The notes under the pieces: generated by a model | Databases searched by the model: none | What the model saw: only the letters and a program-made list of their open reading frames with translations | Told to the model about the DNA's origin: nothing | Translations under genes and position numbers: made by a program | Assembly: GCA_015501585.1 (NCBI GenBank) | Contig: JADNRY010000008.1 | Span: forward strand, 248,001 to 312,000 | Direction of reading: 5' to 3' | Length of the DNA stretch: 64,000 bases | From: Rhodocollybia butyracea | Lineage: Eukaryota; Basidiomycota; Agaricomycetes; Agaricales; Omphalotaceae | Part shown: positions 23,611-34,253 of the stretch, piece after piece | Position numbering within the stretch: position 1 is the stretch's first letter | Layout: the number at the start of each line of letters is the position of its first letter

Positions 23611-23693
23611 GTGCACAGCCTCTTAACTACCTACAGTCAAGACTTTTTTTTGCCTTGACCATAGATTTTTGACTGGCATAATAATACATAGTT

Positions 23694-23821
23694 GAGGAAG
23701 GGGCGGGATTTGGCCTTGTGGCGGGATTATCAGAACTGTTTTTGGGTTTGCGGCGGCGGCGCGCACAGGAGAGCTATGACATCATTCTGATGAGACAGAT
23801 TTCAAGTCCCGCCCCTTCCTC
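23694..23821. repeat. GC-rich inverted repeat in front of the XPG-like gene
   Basis: GAGGAAGGGGCGGGA (23694-23708) and its exact complement (23807-23821) are separated by 98 bp. The right arm ends 36 bp before the ATG. The left arm overlaps the motif shared with the SAP gene (23702-23715). Confidence 0.7.
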
Positions 23822-23857
23822 CTTCAACTTTTGTGAATCTTAAAGCCTTTAACTACA

Positions 23858-25768
23858 ATGGGTATTGAAGGGCTTTGGAAAGTAAGCAGCAGACTCTTTG
23901 TTTATCCATAGTTTTTCTAACCATGTAACTAGGTCTTAGAGTGTTCCGCTCAGAGAGTGGATCTCATTGATTACGCGTTAGTGAACGGCTTTATCCCTAA
24001 GTATCCTGGATCCAGGGTCTTTCATGTAGGTGTCGATGCCAGGTAGGTTTGTTCCATTGAGCTTATGTGTTATGTTTTACAAATAAAACACAGTGTATTG
24101 CTTGATGGTTATAGTGCCGCAAGTATTACCCATGGACGTCAGCAACACCACACAACTGTGGATGCTTCCCTTACTCAGCTCTGGCGGTTTCTTAATCAAC
24201 TTTCGTATGCTCCAACGGACTGTACATTTGTGTATGATGGCAGTGAACGTGCACATATTAAACGAGGAGTCCAAGTCATCACAGAGGAACCCTTTTGTAT
24301 AAGAAATCCAAAGAGATGGTTTGGACCTTTGGATTCCGAGTTTATATGGTACCTGCCCATGTGTTTCCATTCAGTCTGGTATTCTAACTGTCAGCTCTCA
24401 GGCGAAAGGTGATGCAGAAGCGGAACTGCCCATCATGAACCAAAAAGGGGTTATTGACGCTGTCCTCACAAAGGATAGTGATGTATTTCCACTCGGCGCT
24501 GAGCATGTGTTGAAGATCGCTTCGTGAGTTACTCAATTTTTGCTGAATACTTCATAGTAATGGCTGTACAGTGGAGCTAGCAGCAGCTCAAAGCTTGTTG
24601 TTGACATCTATGATGCAAAACTTATCAAAGATAGTCTGAGGCTCACTACTGGTGGTTTGATTCTGTACTCGCTTCTGGCTGGAAATGATTTTGATGCTGG
24701 AGTTCAGGGATTTGGCCCTACCAAAGCACTTGCAATTGCGCAATGTGGGTTTGGCAATTCGCTAGTTGAAGTGATGGCTGGGTCGCCTACTCAACAGCAG
24801 CAGTATCTTGAGGAACTTAGGCACAAAATAATTATAGAGCTCAAGAATAACAGCCAAGGCGTACTGCAGCACTGCTATCCTTCTGTCGCACAGACACTTC
24901 TTGACAGTGATTTCCCTTCCCGAAGTGCCCTAGACTGGTTTTTAAAACCACCGAACTCTTGGTCCGACCCGATGCATCTCCCTGATACTGTAACTTGGCG
25001 GCCTCAAGGCCATAATCTTCCGAAGATTGCACAGTTTTGCAAGAACCATATCGGATGGTCAGCTACAGTAGCCTTGAGGAAATTTCACAAGCAATTATGG
25101 TGCAGAGTCATCATCAGAATGCTATGCTCAGTGCAATTACTTGTGTTATATTTCTCTTTAAAATCTAACACTCTCGCAGAGATACCTTGCGTATAATAGC
25201 ACGACCGGAGCTCTTCTTGCTCCGTTGCTACAGGAGGAGCTTTTTGAAGACAGTCATGGTCGACTCTTTGCCCTTACAAACAAGACTGTTCTCAAGGGCA
25301 AAAACCCTCCCAACTTGTTGACAAAAGGATCAGGCGATGCCGTTCAGTTCACTTTTGACATTTCCGACTTTATTGAATTAACTTTTCTTCATGTCCCCGT
25401 CCCTGATCAATTACCAAAAAGTTTGGATGTATCTGTACCATTTGCCATAATTGCTCCAGCCACTGGCCAACACCGTCTCCTCCCTGGTCTCACTCCACGC
25501 GGTCTGTTTTGTGTTTCTCCCTCAGTTTTGTATCTCATCTTTTTTCAAAAATTCTGTAGCAAACACTCACACCTCACGCTCCACCTGTTCAGGGTCCCTG
25601 CCTTTGCTGCGAGGCTGGTCTTGCTCTTACACTCAACCGACAGCAACAGGATCCAAAAATGTCATTGATATTACATCCAACGATGGTAATTCAACCGACG
25701 ATGACATCAAAATTAGCGAAGTGCGCCCTATCAAGCAGAGGCTTCCTGCTATCGACCTCACTAAGTAG
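23858..25768 (+). pseudogene. XPG/GEN1-like (PIN-type) flap nuclease gene with a frameshift
   Basis: Family of structure-specific nucleases of the Rad2/FEN1/GEN1 type. The N-terminal block reads MGIEGLWKVLECSAQR, then VGVDAS (first catalytic Asp), FVYDGSERAHIKRG (second Asp), KGDAEAELPIMNQKGVIDAV with LTKDSDVF (I-region acidic cluster), and LLAGNDFDAGVQGFG (helix-hairpin-helix metal site). The C-terminal part is variable and ends in a short acidic/basic tail at 25768. Between ITEEP and LYKKSKEMVWTFGF the frame changes (about 24288-24300) with no usable intron, so a one-base deletion is likely. Apart from this all catalytic residues remain. XPG-like genes of this type are multicopy in many Agaricomycetes. 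Location near the recombinase suggests mobile-element cargo. Confidence 0.72.
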
Positions 25769-26490
25769 GACAGATGATCTAGTTCCTTTAGTTTTTCTTA
25801 ACTTGTACAATATCACGTATCATATATTCTGTCCAAATTTATGCTCCTTCTCAACTGATACCTGTACATGAAAAGTAGAGTTGTGCAGTGGGTATGTACA
25901 TGTGTCTGCCTCAGCACCTATGGTGTATCTGAGAGCTATACATAACGGAAGTGCCTGTGAATGTTCTGTAACAGCAAACTTCGCAGCTCGCCGCGTTGCG
26001 CTTCAGAAAATACGGTCACATGCCACACAACTCTCGATTTCCAAAGCGCGGAAGTGTTTGGCGCCCACAGAGTATCATCTTTTGTTCCTGTCATTAGAAC
26101 TTCACAGTTTTTTTGGCTGGTAAATTTTATAACATCCATCACTAAATCTCAAGAGTTATCATATTTGATTATGATCTGGAGAACTCACTGGCGGTCAGCT
26201 GTAACTGAGATAATGTCCTGATAATGGTGCTAAGCATTTGACAATTGATTATAATGCATTAAATGCTTAGCCCAAATTCGAAAATGATTACTGTCATATT
26301 ATCAAAAGATGATAACTATGTCCTTCATTTGCCATACATGCATCACCCTTCTGTCTGCATTGTAGTGAGTAAAAATACTTATACTGCATCGTAACGGGAG
26401 AGAATATTTATATGCGATTGAAACAAATTATCAGGTTAGAGCTGGCAGGCAGCTTTTTCTGGTCGCTTTCGTCGCATTACTAACTGGTAA
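25769..26490. other. Non-coding region between the XPG-like gene and the fold-back element
   Basis: AT-rich sequence without recognisable genes. A short inverted repeat around 26232-26271 (AAGCATTT...AAATGCTT) may be a terminator or an element remnant. Confidence 0.4.
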
Positions 26491-26862
26491 CATCAGGAAA
26501 AGCCATTTTTGCCTAGGTGACCTCAGAGTGGCCTAAAGCAAACTAGGTGACCTATGAATCCTATGGCATCCTAGGAATTTGGGCTCGTCCCTTGCCAGTC
26601 AAGGCTCTTGAGAATTCCCTAGGGTATCCTAGGCAAACCCAGGGCAAGCCTAGGTTTGCCCAGGTTTGCCCAGGTGTTCCCCAGGTGTTCCCCAGGAGCA
26701 CCTGGGAAAACCTGGGCAAACCTAGGCTTGCCTAGGGAATCCTCAAGAGCCTTGACTGGCAAGGGACGAGCCCAAATTTCTAGGATGCCATAGGATTCAT
26801 AGGTCACCTAGTTTGCTTTAGGCCACTCTGGGTCACCTAGGCAAAAACGGCTTTTCCTGATG
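26491..26862. mobile_element. Fold-back (long palindrome) MITE-like element
   Basis: A 372-bp near-perfect palindrome bounded by CATCAGG...CCTGATG. Arms of about 170-185 bp differ at only a few positions. The centre (about 26650-26730) holds short tandem units of the TTGCCCAGG and TGTTCCCCAGG type. The hexamer CCTAGG recurs throughout. No clear target-site duplication flanks it and no protein is encoded. Mirror-image frames in the two arms are by-products of the palindrome. Confidence 0.82.
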
Positions 26863-29639
26863 AACCATCCATGAATTCAATTGAGCAGTAACACATTTTA
26901 TTCCAAACGATACATATAAGTTAATTACTACTACTATAGTAGGTATATGGGGACATAACGAGAGGGCTAAAGTACGCGGCTGCAGTGCTTGAATTTTGAA
27001 ATCAACTTGAAGAACCTTGAGCCGTATTGGCTTGGAGCAGCGAAAGAAAACATTGAGGGAACTGCATTGGATTGCTCAGCAGTCTGGGTTGTAGTCGTGA
27101 CTAGCATGGAATGAGCTTCGAGTAAATTTTGAGGTGAGTTATGACCTGAGCTAGGGTATCTTGAGTTGACTTGACAGAAGTTAGAACCGTTGACAGTAAA
27201 GTGGGGAAGAAAGATGTAAACGCGTAAAAGCATTTAACCCAGTTTAAATACCATTTTGTGTGGGTAATAATCGACGCAGTTGCTATTACCCGTGAGGGTC
27301 AAGAGGGAACAACAAGCTACAACGAGTACAGCTAGTACAAGCGACTGACAAGCAGATCTTGATGCTTATAAGATGAATTGTCCCTGCTGTGGAGCACTGT
27401 ACCCTGTAAGGCGGAGCCGAGTATGATACAACGACCATTTAAAAGACTGTAGCATTTTATAGCACCGTATAATCATGGCGCAGAAGCTCTTAAACTTACT
27501 CGTGCTCATCATTCATGACCATGCTCATACTGCGTCTAGGTCAAAGTCATAGGAGCTTGAGCTCTAGGTGGTTTCGGGCTGTGACAGCCTAATGGTTGGC
27601 TCACCGTTTGATTGTAAGGGTTGGTTTGAGTTGGGTTTGAGTTTCGAATCAAAGGGCGGCATGCTTGCTCTTGCTTCAATGCTTGTGGCAAAGAAAGCGA
27701 TACTTTTACTTACCAGAAAGGAGGCTACTAGAGGTGAATCTACTATGAAGAATGAAGGATTCAAGCAAGTGAATCATTTCGCGAGTAAAAAGGTTAACAA
27801 GTTCGAGTTGCGAAGTTCTTGGAATCCAGCCTTAGTAGTACTCAAACTTTATGAATATTACTATGTCATGACAAGGAAAATACATATGATTACATTACCC
27901 AGAAGACATTCCTCAGCGTTGGAGAGAGATACAAGGACGACATAATGAGGATATGAATCTCATATAGCAAGATCATCTGGGAGGAAGAATTACAGGGCAA
28001 TGACAATCAATTTTAGGCTGCTCTCAGGATTACCGCTGTCAGTATTCTCGGTATAATCATTATGTTCCGCCCATAATCACTCATAATAAGAGGAAAATCA
28101 TTTTATTTGACCGCTAGCTGCATTATAATCCATTACCGCACTGTGTAATCTTTATTACACCTGGTGAGAGGTGTAATCCCTGGCAAGATTTCCCCGGATT
28201 TAGTGATGTCAATGAAACAATCAAGTGTAAAGACGATTTCATAGCCGTCAAAGATGATCCATTATGGCAAACGGCCCTTGAAGACAATTCATGAAGTATG
28301 GCCAACAGCGCCTCGACTTTACGCAATACACCTCGCGACCGGCAAAGAGATCTATTATGTACTTAGTGGAACTGTGTATACTACTAATACTATATCTCCC
28401 AAGTGTCTTGCGGTCTCTTATCCCTTGCTCTATCCTATTCCCTGTCCTCCTTCAACAGTATCCGGTCTTCTCTTCTCTGCTCATCTCATACACTTCAGTT
28501 CAGATGATGCTTGGCATTCTACAGTAAGCTATTACACCTCCCTCCCAACTATTGCTTTACAGAGTGAGGCTCTGTTTTCAACGAAACGCCGCCTATATAT
28601 TGCATTCCCGATTACTTTTTGGTTACTTGAGCGGGTTGTGCACACTCACTAGCACTCTCCCCGAGTGAGAACGTGCTCATATTTCAGCTGCACCCCGATT
28701 TTTTACTTCGATTCTCATTCCCAATTTGTTCGCCGTGGCTCTCCCTGCCTTTCTCTCTCGCTCGCTTGCCCTTAGAACTTTCTCGAACTTTTCTTTCCTT
28801 TTTTGCTCTCCCGTTTTCGCCGTCGATCGCCCGCCAAGCGCCCAACCGCTGAGGCGCGAACATGCGCTGCTCACGCCAGTCCCTTACCTCACCTGACCTT
28901 ACAGGTGATGTGACAAATGTGACTGCATCGTTTTTCTTGTTAGTCTCAATTGCACTTCCACTTTCATCTCAAAAGCCAAAAAATCCTATATGGATTACTG
29001 GCAAACCCACATCGACAAGCTGAAGGATGTTCTCTTCACAATTTCCGAACAATTTCTTTAGAAACTGGCATTGCGCCTCTGTCAAACGGCAGTGCTCGTC
29101 TGAGCTTGGGTCAAAACCTCAATGGTGGAACAGAAGTCATGGCTGCTGTAAAACTCAATGGAGGTTGAAGTTTTGAAGGAAACAAAAATGCGGTAGATGG
29201 AGGTTGTATTGCTTGTAGTGTAGTGCATCTTGGTATGTTTCTTTGAACATTTTCACTGTGTTTTGGAGACTGAATGTTACAAAGACAGATAGATCTCCTT
29301 CAGCATATCCTCATCTCTCATCTGGAGCTCTCGATGATCTTCAGTACAATCTGACAGTGGTCCTACACCAAACTTTGTCACATCCATCTCTGCATCCCAA
29401 AAATCTGGGTATAACATCTCGAAAAAAAGCATGGTTACTCAATCTCAACCTTTTGGTCTTGGCTGACGCTGGGAATAGGTATGATGCGTTGTGCATGGCT
29501 GCCAAAGCGCCTCCTTGGTACTATTTATTGCTGCAACTTCAATTGTTACTTCTGTCTTCAGTCACCTTGCCTGCAAAATGGCATAGCTTTATGAGTGCGT
29601 GTTCATTTATCTTCTCATTCATCACACTGATTTTTTCTT
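26863..29639. other. Gene-poor 2.8-kb stretch in the accessory block
   Basis: No frame with recognisable homology was found. A 125-codon frame at 27568-27945 (+) has no family match and no visible intron structure. A hairpin sits at 28154-28177 (ATTACACCT and its complement around a 6-base loop). The segment 28680-28880 is C/T-rich like a promoter or leader but leads to no clear gene. Likely degraded transposon sequence. Confidence 0.45.
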
Positions 29640-32600
29640 TCAAGATTTTATAACTAGTCTTCTACAGGACTCGTACCTGCCATGCGCTTGGTGCAGTGGC
29701 CCACACTCACAAGTGATAGTTTTACCATTTGGGGAAAACACGCTGTAAGAATAAACAGTACCGCGGTCGTTTGACTTGTAGGATCTATTTAACTCGCTGA
29801 GCGTGCGAGTTGCATTTGTCGAGATATCCCATAAAGAACATGTAAATGCTTGCAGGCTGGAAGAAGGGCGGCTGGAAAGTGTGAGGAGAATGCTTTTGCA
29901 GTCTGGGGAGAAAGCAAGAGAGTTAACTTGGTGACCTGTATGTGTAAAGAAGTGCTGGGTAGTATTCAAAGCCTCTCTTGAGATTCTAACGATGCATACA
30001 GTCAGCCATATTCAGCTACTTATGGGAAAAATACATACGGTGGGAATGTAAACCGCGGTTCAAAGCTCTCCTGGTTTTGCAAAGGCCAGAATCGAATACC
30101 GGATAGGTAGATATGAGGTGCTGATAAAATTATTGCAGGCTCAAAGGTCTGGACAAATGATAGCGCAACACTGGCAAGGTCTTTGACGCTCTGTATATCG
30201 TATCAAAAATAGATGATTATACGCATGAAAACACACATACTTCAGACCCCAAAGATACAAGATCTTGAAGACCTGCAACAGCCACTTCTATATGACCAAG
30301 AATACTAAGAGCGTCCAGCCAGAAGAAAAATCGGGTTTTGAGCAGCACCTCCACTTGACGGTCAAATGATTTTACAGTAGGTGGTACCATAACCAGATGC
30401 TGGATCCAAAATTGAGATGCATAAGAGAGTCCTGGAGTTATATGTTTTTCCGTGCGATCTGGAAGATCCTTGATCTCAGAGTTGGGAAAGTATGACGAAG
30501 GTAGGCGACAGATGTTGAAGCACAGCTGGTCATTCAATAATTGAAGACAACGTTTTGCAAGGGTGATGCGGTGAACAGATACATCAACAAAGAACTCCCC
30601 ACTACGCATAGGATCTTGGAGAAAATCATAGAAAGATGAATGGAATGGAATAATGGGCATACGCAGATGGGCCGTGTTTTGTAGGAAGGCGTCCAAAACA
30701 TTAAGTATGATGCCGGCATCACCTTCCGATCCATCATATATTTGTTTCAACTCCGGTGCAGTCAACGGAGTGCGGGCAGCGAGCAGAATGCCTAGGACAG
30801 ACTTAAGTTGAGCAATGAATGAAGCACCTCGCTCGGTGTAGATTACAGCCAGATTCTGCATGTAAAAACTGTCATCTGACTGCACAGGAGGTCGCGAATT
30901 TGGAAAAAGCGCCTGAAACCTCTCAAACGGTGATAACAGTGGTGAGTTGTCCTCGATGTCACATATGGTGTTACATGCCTTTACCATCCACTGAAAGGAT
31001 CCTCGAGATCGTTCTACCAGTTCAGATACCACAGTATCGTCAAATCGGTTTAACTGTTCTGGCATGAGACTACTGCGAAGCCGAAACTTTAAGACTTGGG
31101 AGAGGTCATACTTTGCTGACCATACCATATTATCTATATGATAGGTCTGGGCTACAGCTTCATTGAAATATCGTAGCATGCGAGAATCTGTTCTGGCTGT
31201 GATGATGATGCGGAAGTTTGAGGGGAAATCATGCTCACGCTGAGCCAGTACAGAGAGGAACTGGCTCAATCCCAATGAATTCGAACACCCATCCAATCCA
31301 TCTATGACAATAACAATGGGTCCTAAAATGGAAAGGGAGCTGAACGGTGTAAGGATGAGCTTTTCGCACTGGTCTACTGGGTCAAGAGCCCTTCGCAGAG
31401 ATTTATCGGACTCAATAATACTCCAGAGCCTGTGTTGGTACTGGGGATCAAAATCGGCCAAGTCACGAGCAATAGTTGGAAAGAGCAAAACAGGAAGGTT
31501 AGAGCGTGTGAGTGGCTCATATGGAAGATCTGCAAAAATCGAAGAGCCCAGTCGACTAAGGTCACAATAATGACCCGCAATTGAGTGTGCGATGGCTGAT
31601 TTTCCTGTCCCAGCTGCCCCCGTCAGTAAGAAAAGACGTTTTCCATCGGGGGTTGGAGTATCAATCCAATTGATGATTTCGGTCAGAATTTTGGTCCGTG
31701 TTCCGGGCAAGCAGCGCTTGCTACTGTGGAATCGAGCGCCATTTGCATAAGCAAGGTCACCCAGATCTACCTTAGTTTCTGGAAGCAAAATTAGCTAGAA
31801 CAGTCAATAAGCGAACGACTTACCAATTCTATTGGCCGTTTCCAAAATACATAACACAGTGATTTCGGTGTTGATAGCAGCGCTATTCAGTAGAGCTGTT
31901 TTGAGCTCGTTAAACTTGCTTCCATAGTTGACTATGACTGTGTCAGTGGAAGCCATAGAATGCTTCACTGTCCGAACAACTAAGAATGTCTGAGTGCAAT
32001 TATCTGACTTGTTTTATCTGGAGATTCAGACATACGGAAATTGTCGCTACAGTATGCAGAAATGAAGTATCCACACTCGATTGTTTGTTGGGTTATGCGA
32101 GTTATGATTTTGTTGTGTGATTCAACCCGACGGAGTGGCTCAGCTTCTTCGACAAAATGGTAGATATCATCCATAATGCTGATGAGGGCGAGGATGTTGA
32201 CATCACGTTGCATTTGGGCGAGGACAGCCTAAGGGACACTGGGGTTTAATACTGCGTGACCAAAAAATGACACTCACTTTGTATGCTAAGGAGACTATGT
32301 TGTATGCGGCCTCTGCATATGGATGAACCTGAAGTAAAATAAACATTTTTTACACTTGGATTTATTCCAAGAGCTTACCTTTGCAACGGATCTAGTTAGT
32401 TTTAAAAATAGTTGCAACTTCTCGAGAAGGATTGAATGTCTCTACTACATCATCGATACTAGGATAGACTCCATCCACGGTTTGAATTATTGAAACAGCG
32501 GTCCTACCGGCTGAACCCGGAGAGCGTTGGAGTCGAGATGCATATATTTTCGCTCTCTGAATCATGGCAGCCATAGCCGCAGAGTCCGGGCTAACATCCG

Positions 32601-33137
32601 CATCGACCTTGAGCTCGATATGGGCTAAGTTGTTATTGGAGGTACTGCAAAGAGGTCCCACGATGTCTGAAAGTCAAAATAAGAATGTGAAAGTCAAGTG
32701 AATCTACTGTGAGTACTTTTTCCCTCATTTTTCAAACTTTGTGTGAATAGATTTGTAAACAGATTTTCGACACCCGTTTCATAGGTACCAACGAGCTTGT
32801 CCGAACGGACTCTGTGATGCTTGAAGACCTCAATCATTAATTTTGATGAACTACGGGTGTCCCTATAAGAATAAAGTGTCAGTCAAGCCAAAAATGAAGG
32901 AAAACATGTCAACTTGAATGTCAGTTTTTTGCCATCCCATCCTGATAAATAAGTGCTCGGAGTTGTGCATGTTATATCATCGATTGTGACTTTCGCAAAA
33001 TACTTTCCCCAATCCGACTTGTCCTTTTCCATCGATGCTAGACAAACCCGGGTGACTTTTGACAGCGTTATCATGGGTGAACCTAGGCCACGAAATTTGA
33101 AACCATTCCACTCACCCGCAATATGCAGCGATCCCAT
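29640..33137 (-). CDS. C2-NACHT-WD40 NLR-like protein with truncated beta-propeller
   Basis: STAND-type signal-transducing ATPase like fungal NLRs of non-self recognition. ATG 33137 opens a C2-like domain (GKYFAKVTIDDITCTTPSTY, SSSKLMIEVFKHHRVRSDKL, VGTYETGVENLF). A helical region follows (HPYAEAAYNIVSLAYKAVLA, MQRDVNILALISIMDDIYHF), then NACHT with P-loop GAAGTGKSAIAH, Walker B IVIVIDGLDGC and sensor IIITARTDSRM. The winged-helix and linker zone ends in SVKDLASVALSFVQTFEPAI and APHIYLSGIRFWP, typical of the lead-in to WD40 repeats. Only about two blades follow (GHQVNSLAFSPD, YSYSVFSPNGKTITCECG) before TGA at 29640. The usual multi-blade propeller and C-terminal tail are missing. Splicing was inferred; the large NACHT exon 30217-31788 has no stop. 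Confidence 0.82.
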
Positions 33138-34253
33138 ATCTCGCTTGTAAAGACACAAAATGACTGGCGTCCTAGTAGATAGAGGCGTAAGGCTCAGTTG
33201 CTTACATTACCTCTCTGGATAGTCTATATTTATACTCCCTCGAACTTGCGTTCAACGCATGTTCTCAACGTTCCTCGATCACAAAGGCGTACAATATATC
33301 ATGGGATAGAGAAGTTGTTATGGTTCAACATCGATAACATAGATGACTGATTCACCATTGAGATTTTGCGGAGGCGTTTGAAGAATTGTAGAGCGTGTTA
33401 CACCTTTCGAAGGCGAAGACCAAAAACCAATGGGTTTAAAGAGCGAGTAAGTTTGGCTTGAGAAACGATGCATTCCCTGCACCTATATCGGTCTAGTTTA
33501 TCAGATCAATGCTCCTCTAGATCGATTGTAGACCCATGCGCAAAAATATCATAGAAAAACCATAATATCACCTGTTGATTTGTATTTTGCCCCTGAGGTC
33601 TTTACAAGGGACTTGAAACTTGCCGTGAATTATTACTGCTCTACATTCACTCAAGCCCTGACTTTCAAATATCGTCAAAATGTACCATGTTTACCATACA
33701 GATGTACAACAATGCTCCTGAGGATCCTTTAGCGCCAGTTTGCAGACTTCGAGAGTCTTCGTGCTCTACCAACCTACTCATTATCGTACAACTCCGATCC
33801 TGACATCGAACCTGCGATCCAGAGCCCGTTGAGATCTGTGGGAGTATCTTGCCCAGCACGACAGGACTTTTGACTGACCTCGTTTTGCCGAGCGTTCCAG
33901 ACGCAAAGACGGTGGCCGTAACAATCAGCGATGCGCAGTGGGGAGAGACCTGCCCTTGGCCTCGCCCCGGAGGGTAAGGGAGGCCTGAGGCAAATTGGGG
34001 AGACGACCTCTGGGAGTAGGAGAAGAAAGCTCTGATGTAGATGGCGATGAAGATATACGAACAACACGCGGAGGCGATTAGACTAGCATAAACGTTAAGA
34101 GAGAATCGTCGCCATTCGAGATTTGAAGGAAATCAGAAGAAAAGCTTTTCCATAGGTCTTGTGATTCTTGATCACTAGATCGAGTCATTTAAGCGCTTAT
34201 GTAGAGCAGCTTGCCATGAACTGCTCGTTTTTGTTTCCTGCTTTCTTTCCCAA
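33138..34253. other. Intergenic region between the NLR-like gene and the PDK-family gene
   Basis: Apart from the NLR promoter, minus-strand frames at 33665-34067 encode Ser/Pro-rich fragments (for example VVRISSSPSTSELSSPTPRG) that change frame. They could be the remains of a gene but match no family I recognise. Confidence 0.4.
33227..33235 (-). promoter_or_regulatory. TATA box of the NLR-like gene
   Basis: Minus-strand GTATAAATA lies about 90 bp upstream of the chosen ATG, which supports that start. Confidence 0.5.

Noticed and set aside
26547..26807. Two similar open frames on opposite strands starting MTYESYGILG / MTYESYGILE
   Set aside because: They are mirror images created by the long palindrome, not genes.
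27570..27655. Possible tRNA gene (GTTTCGAATC resembles a B box)
   Set aside because: The T-arm does not fold with a 7-base loop, and no acceptor stem or A box could be matched.
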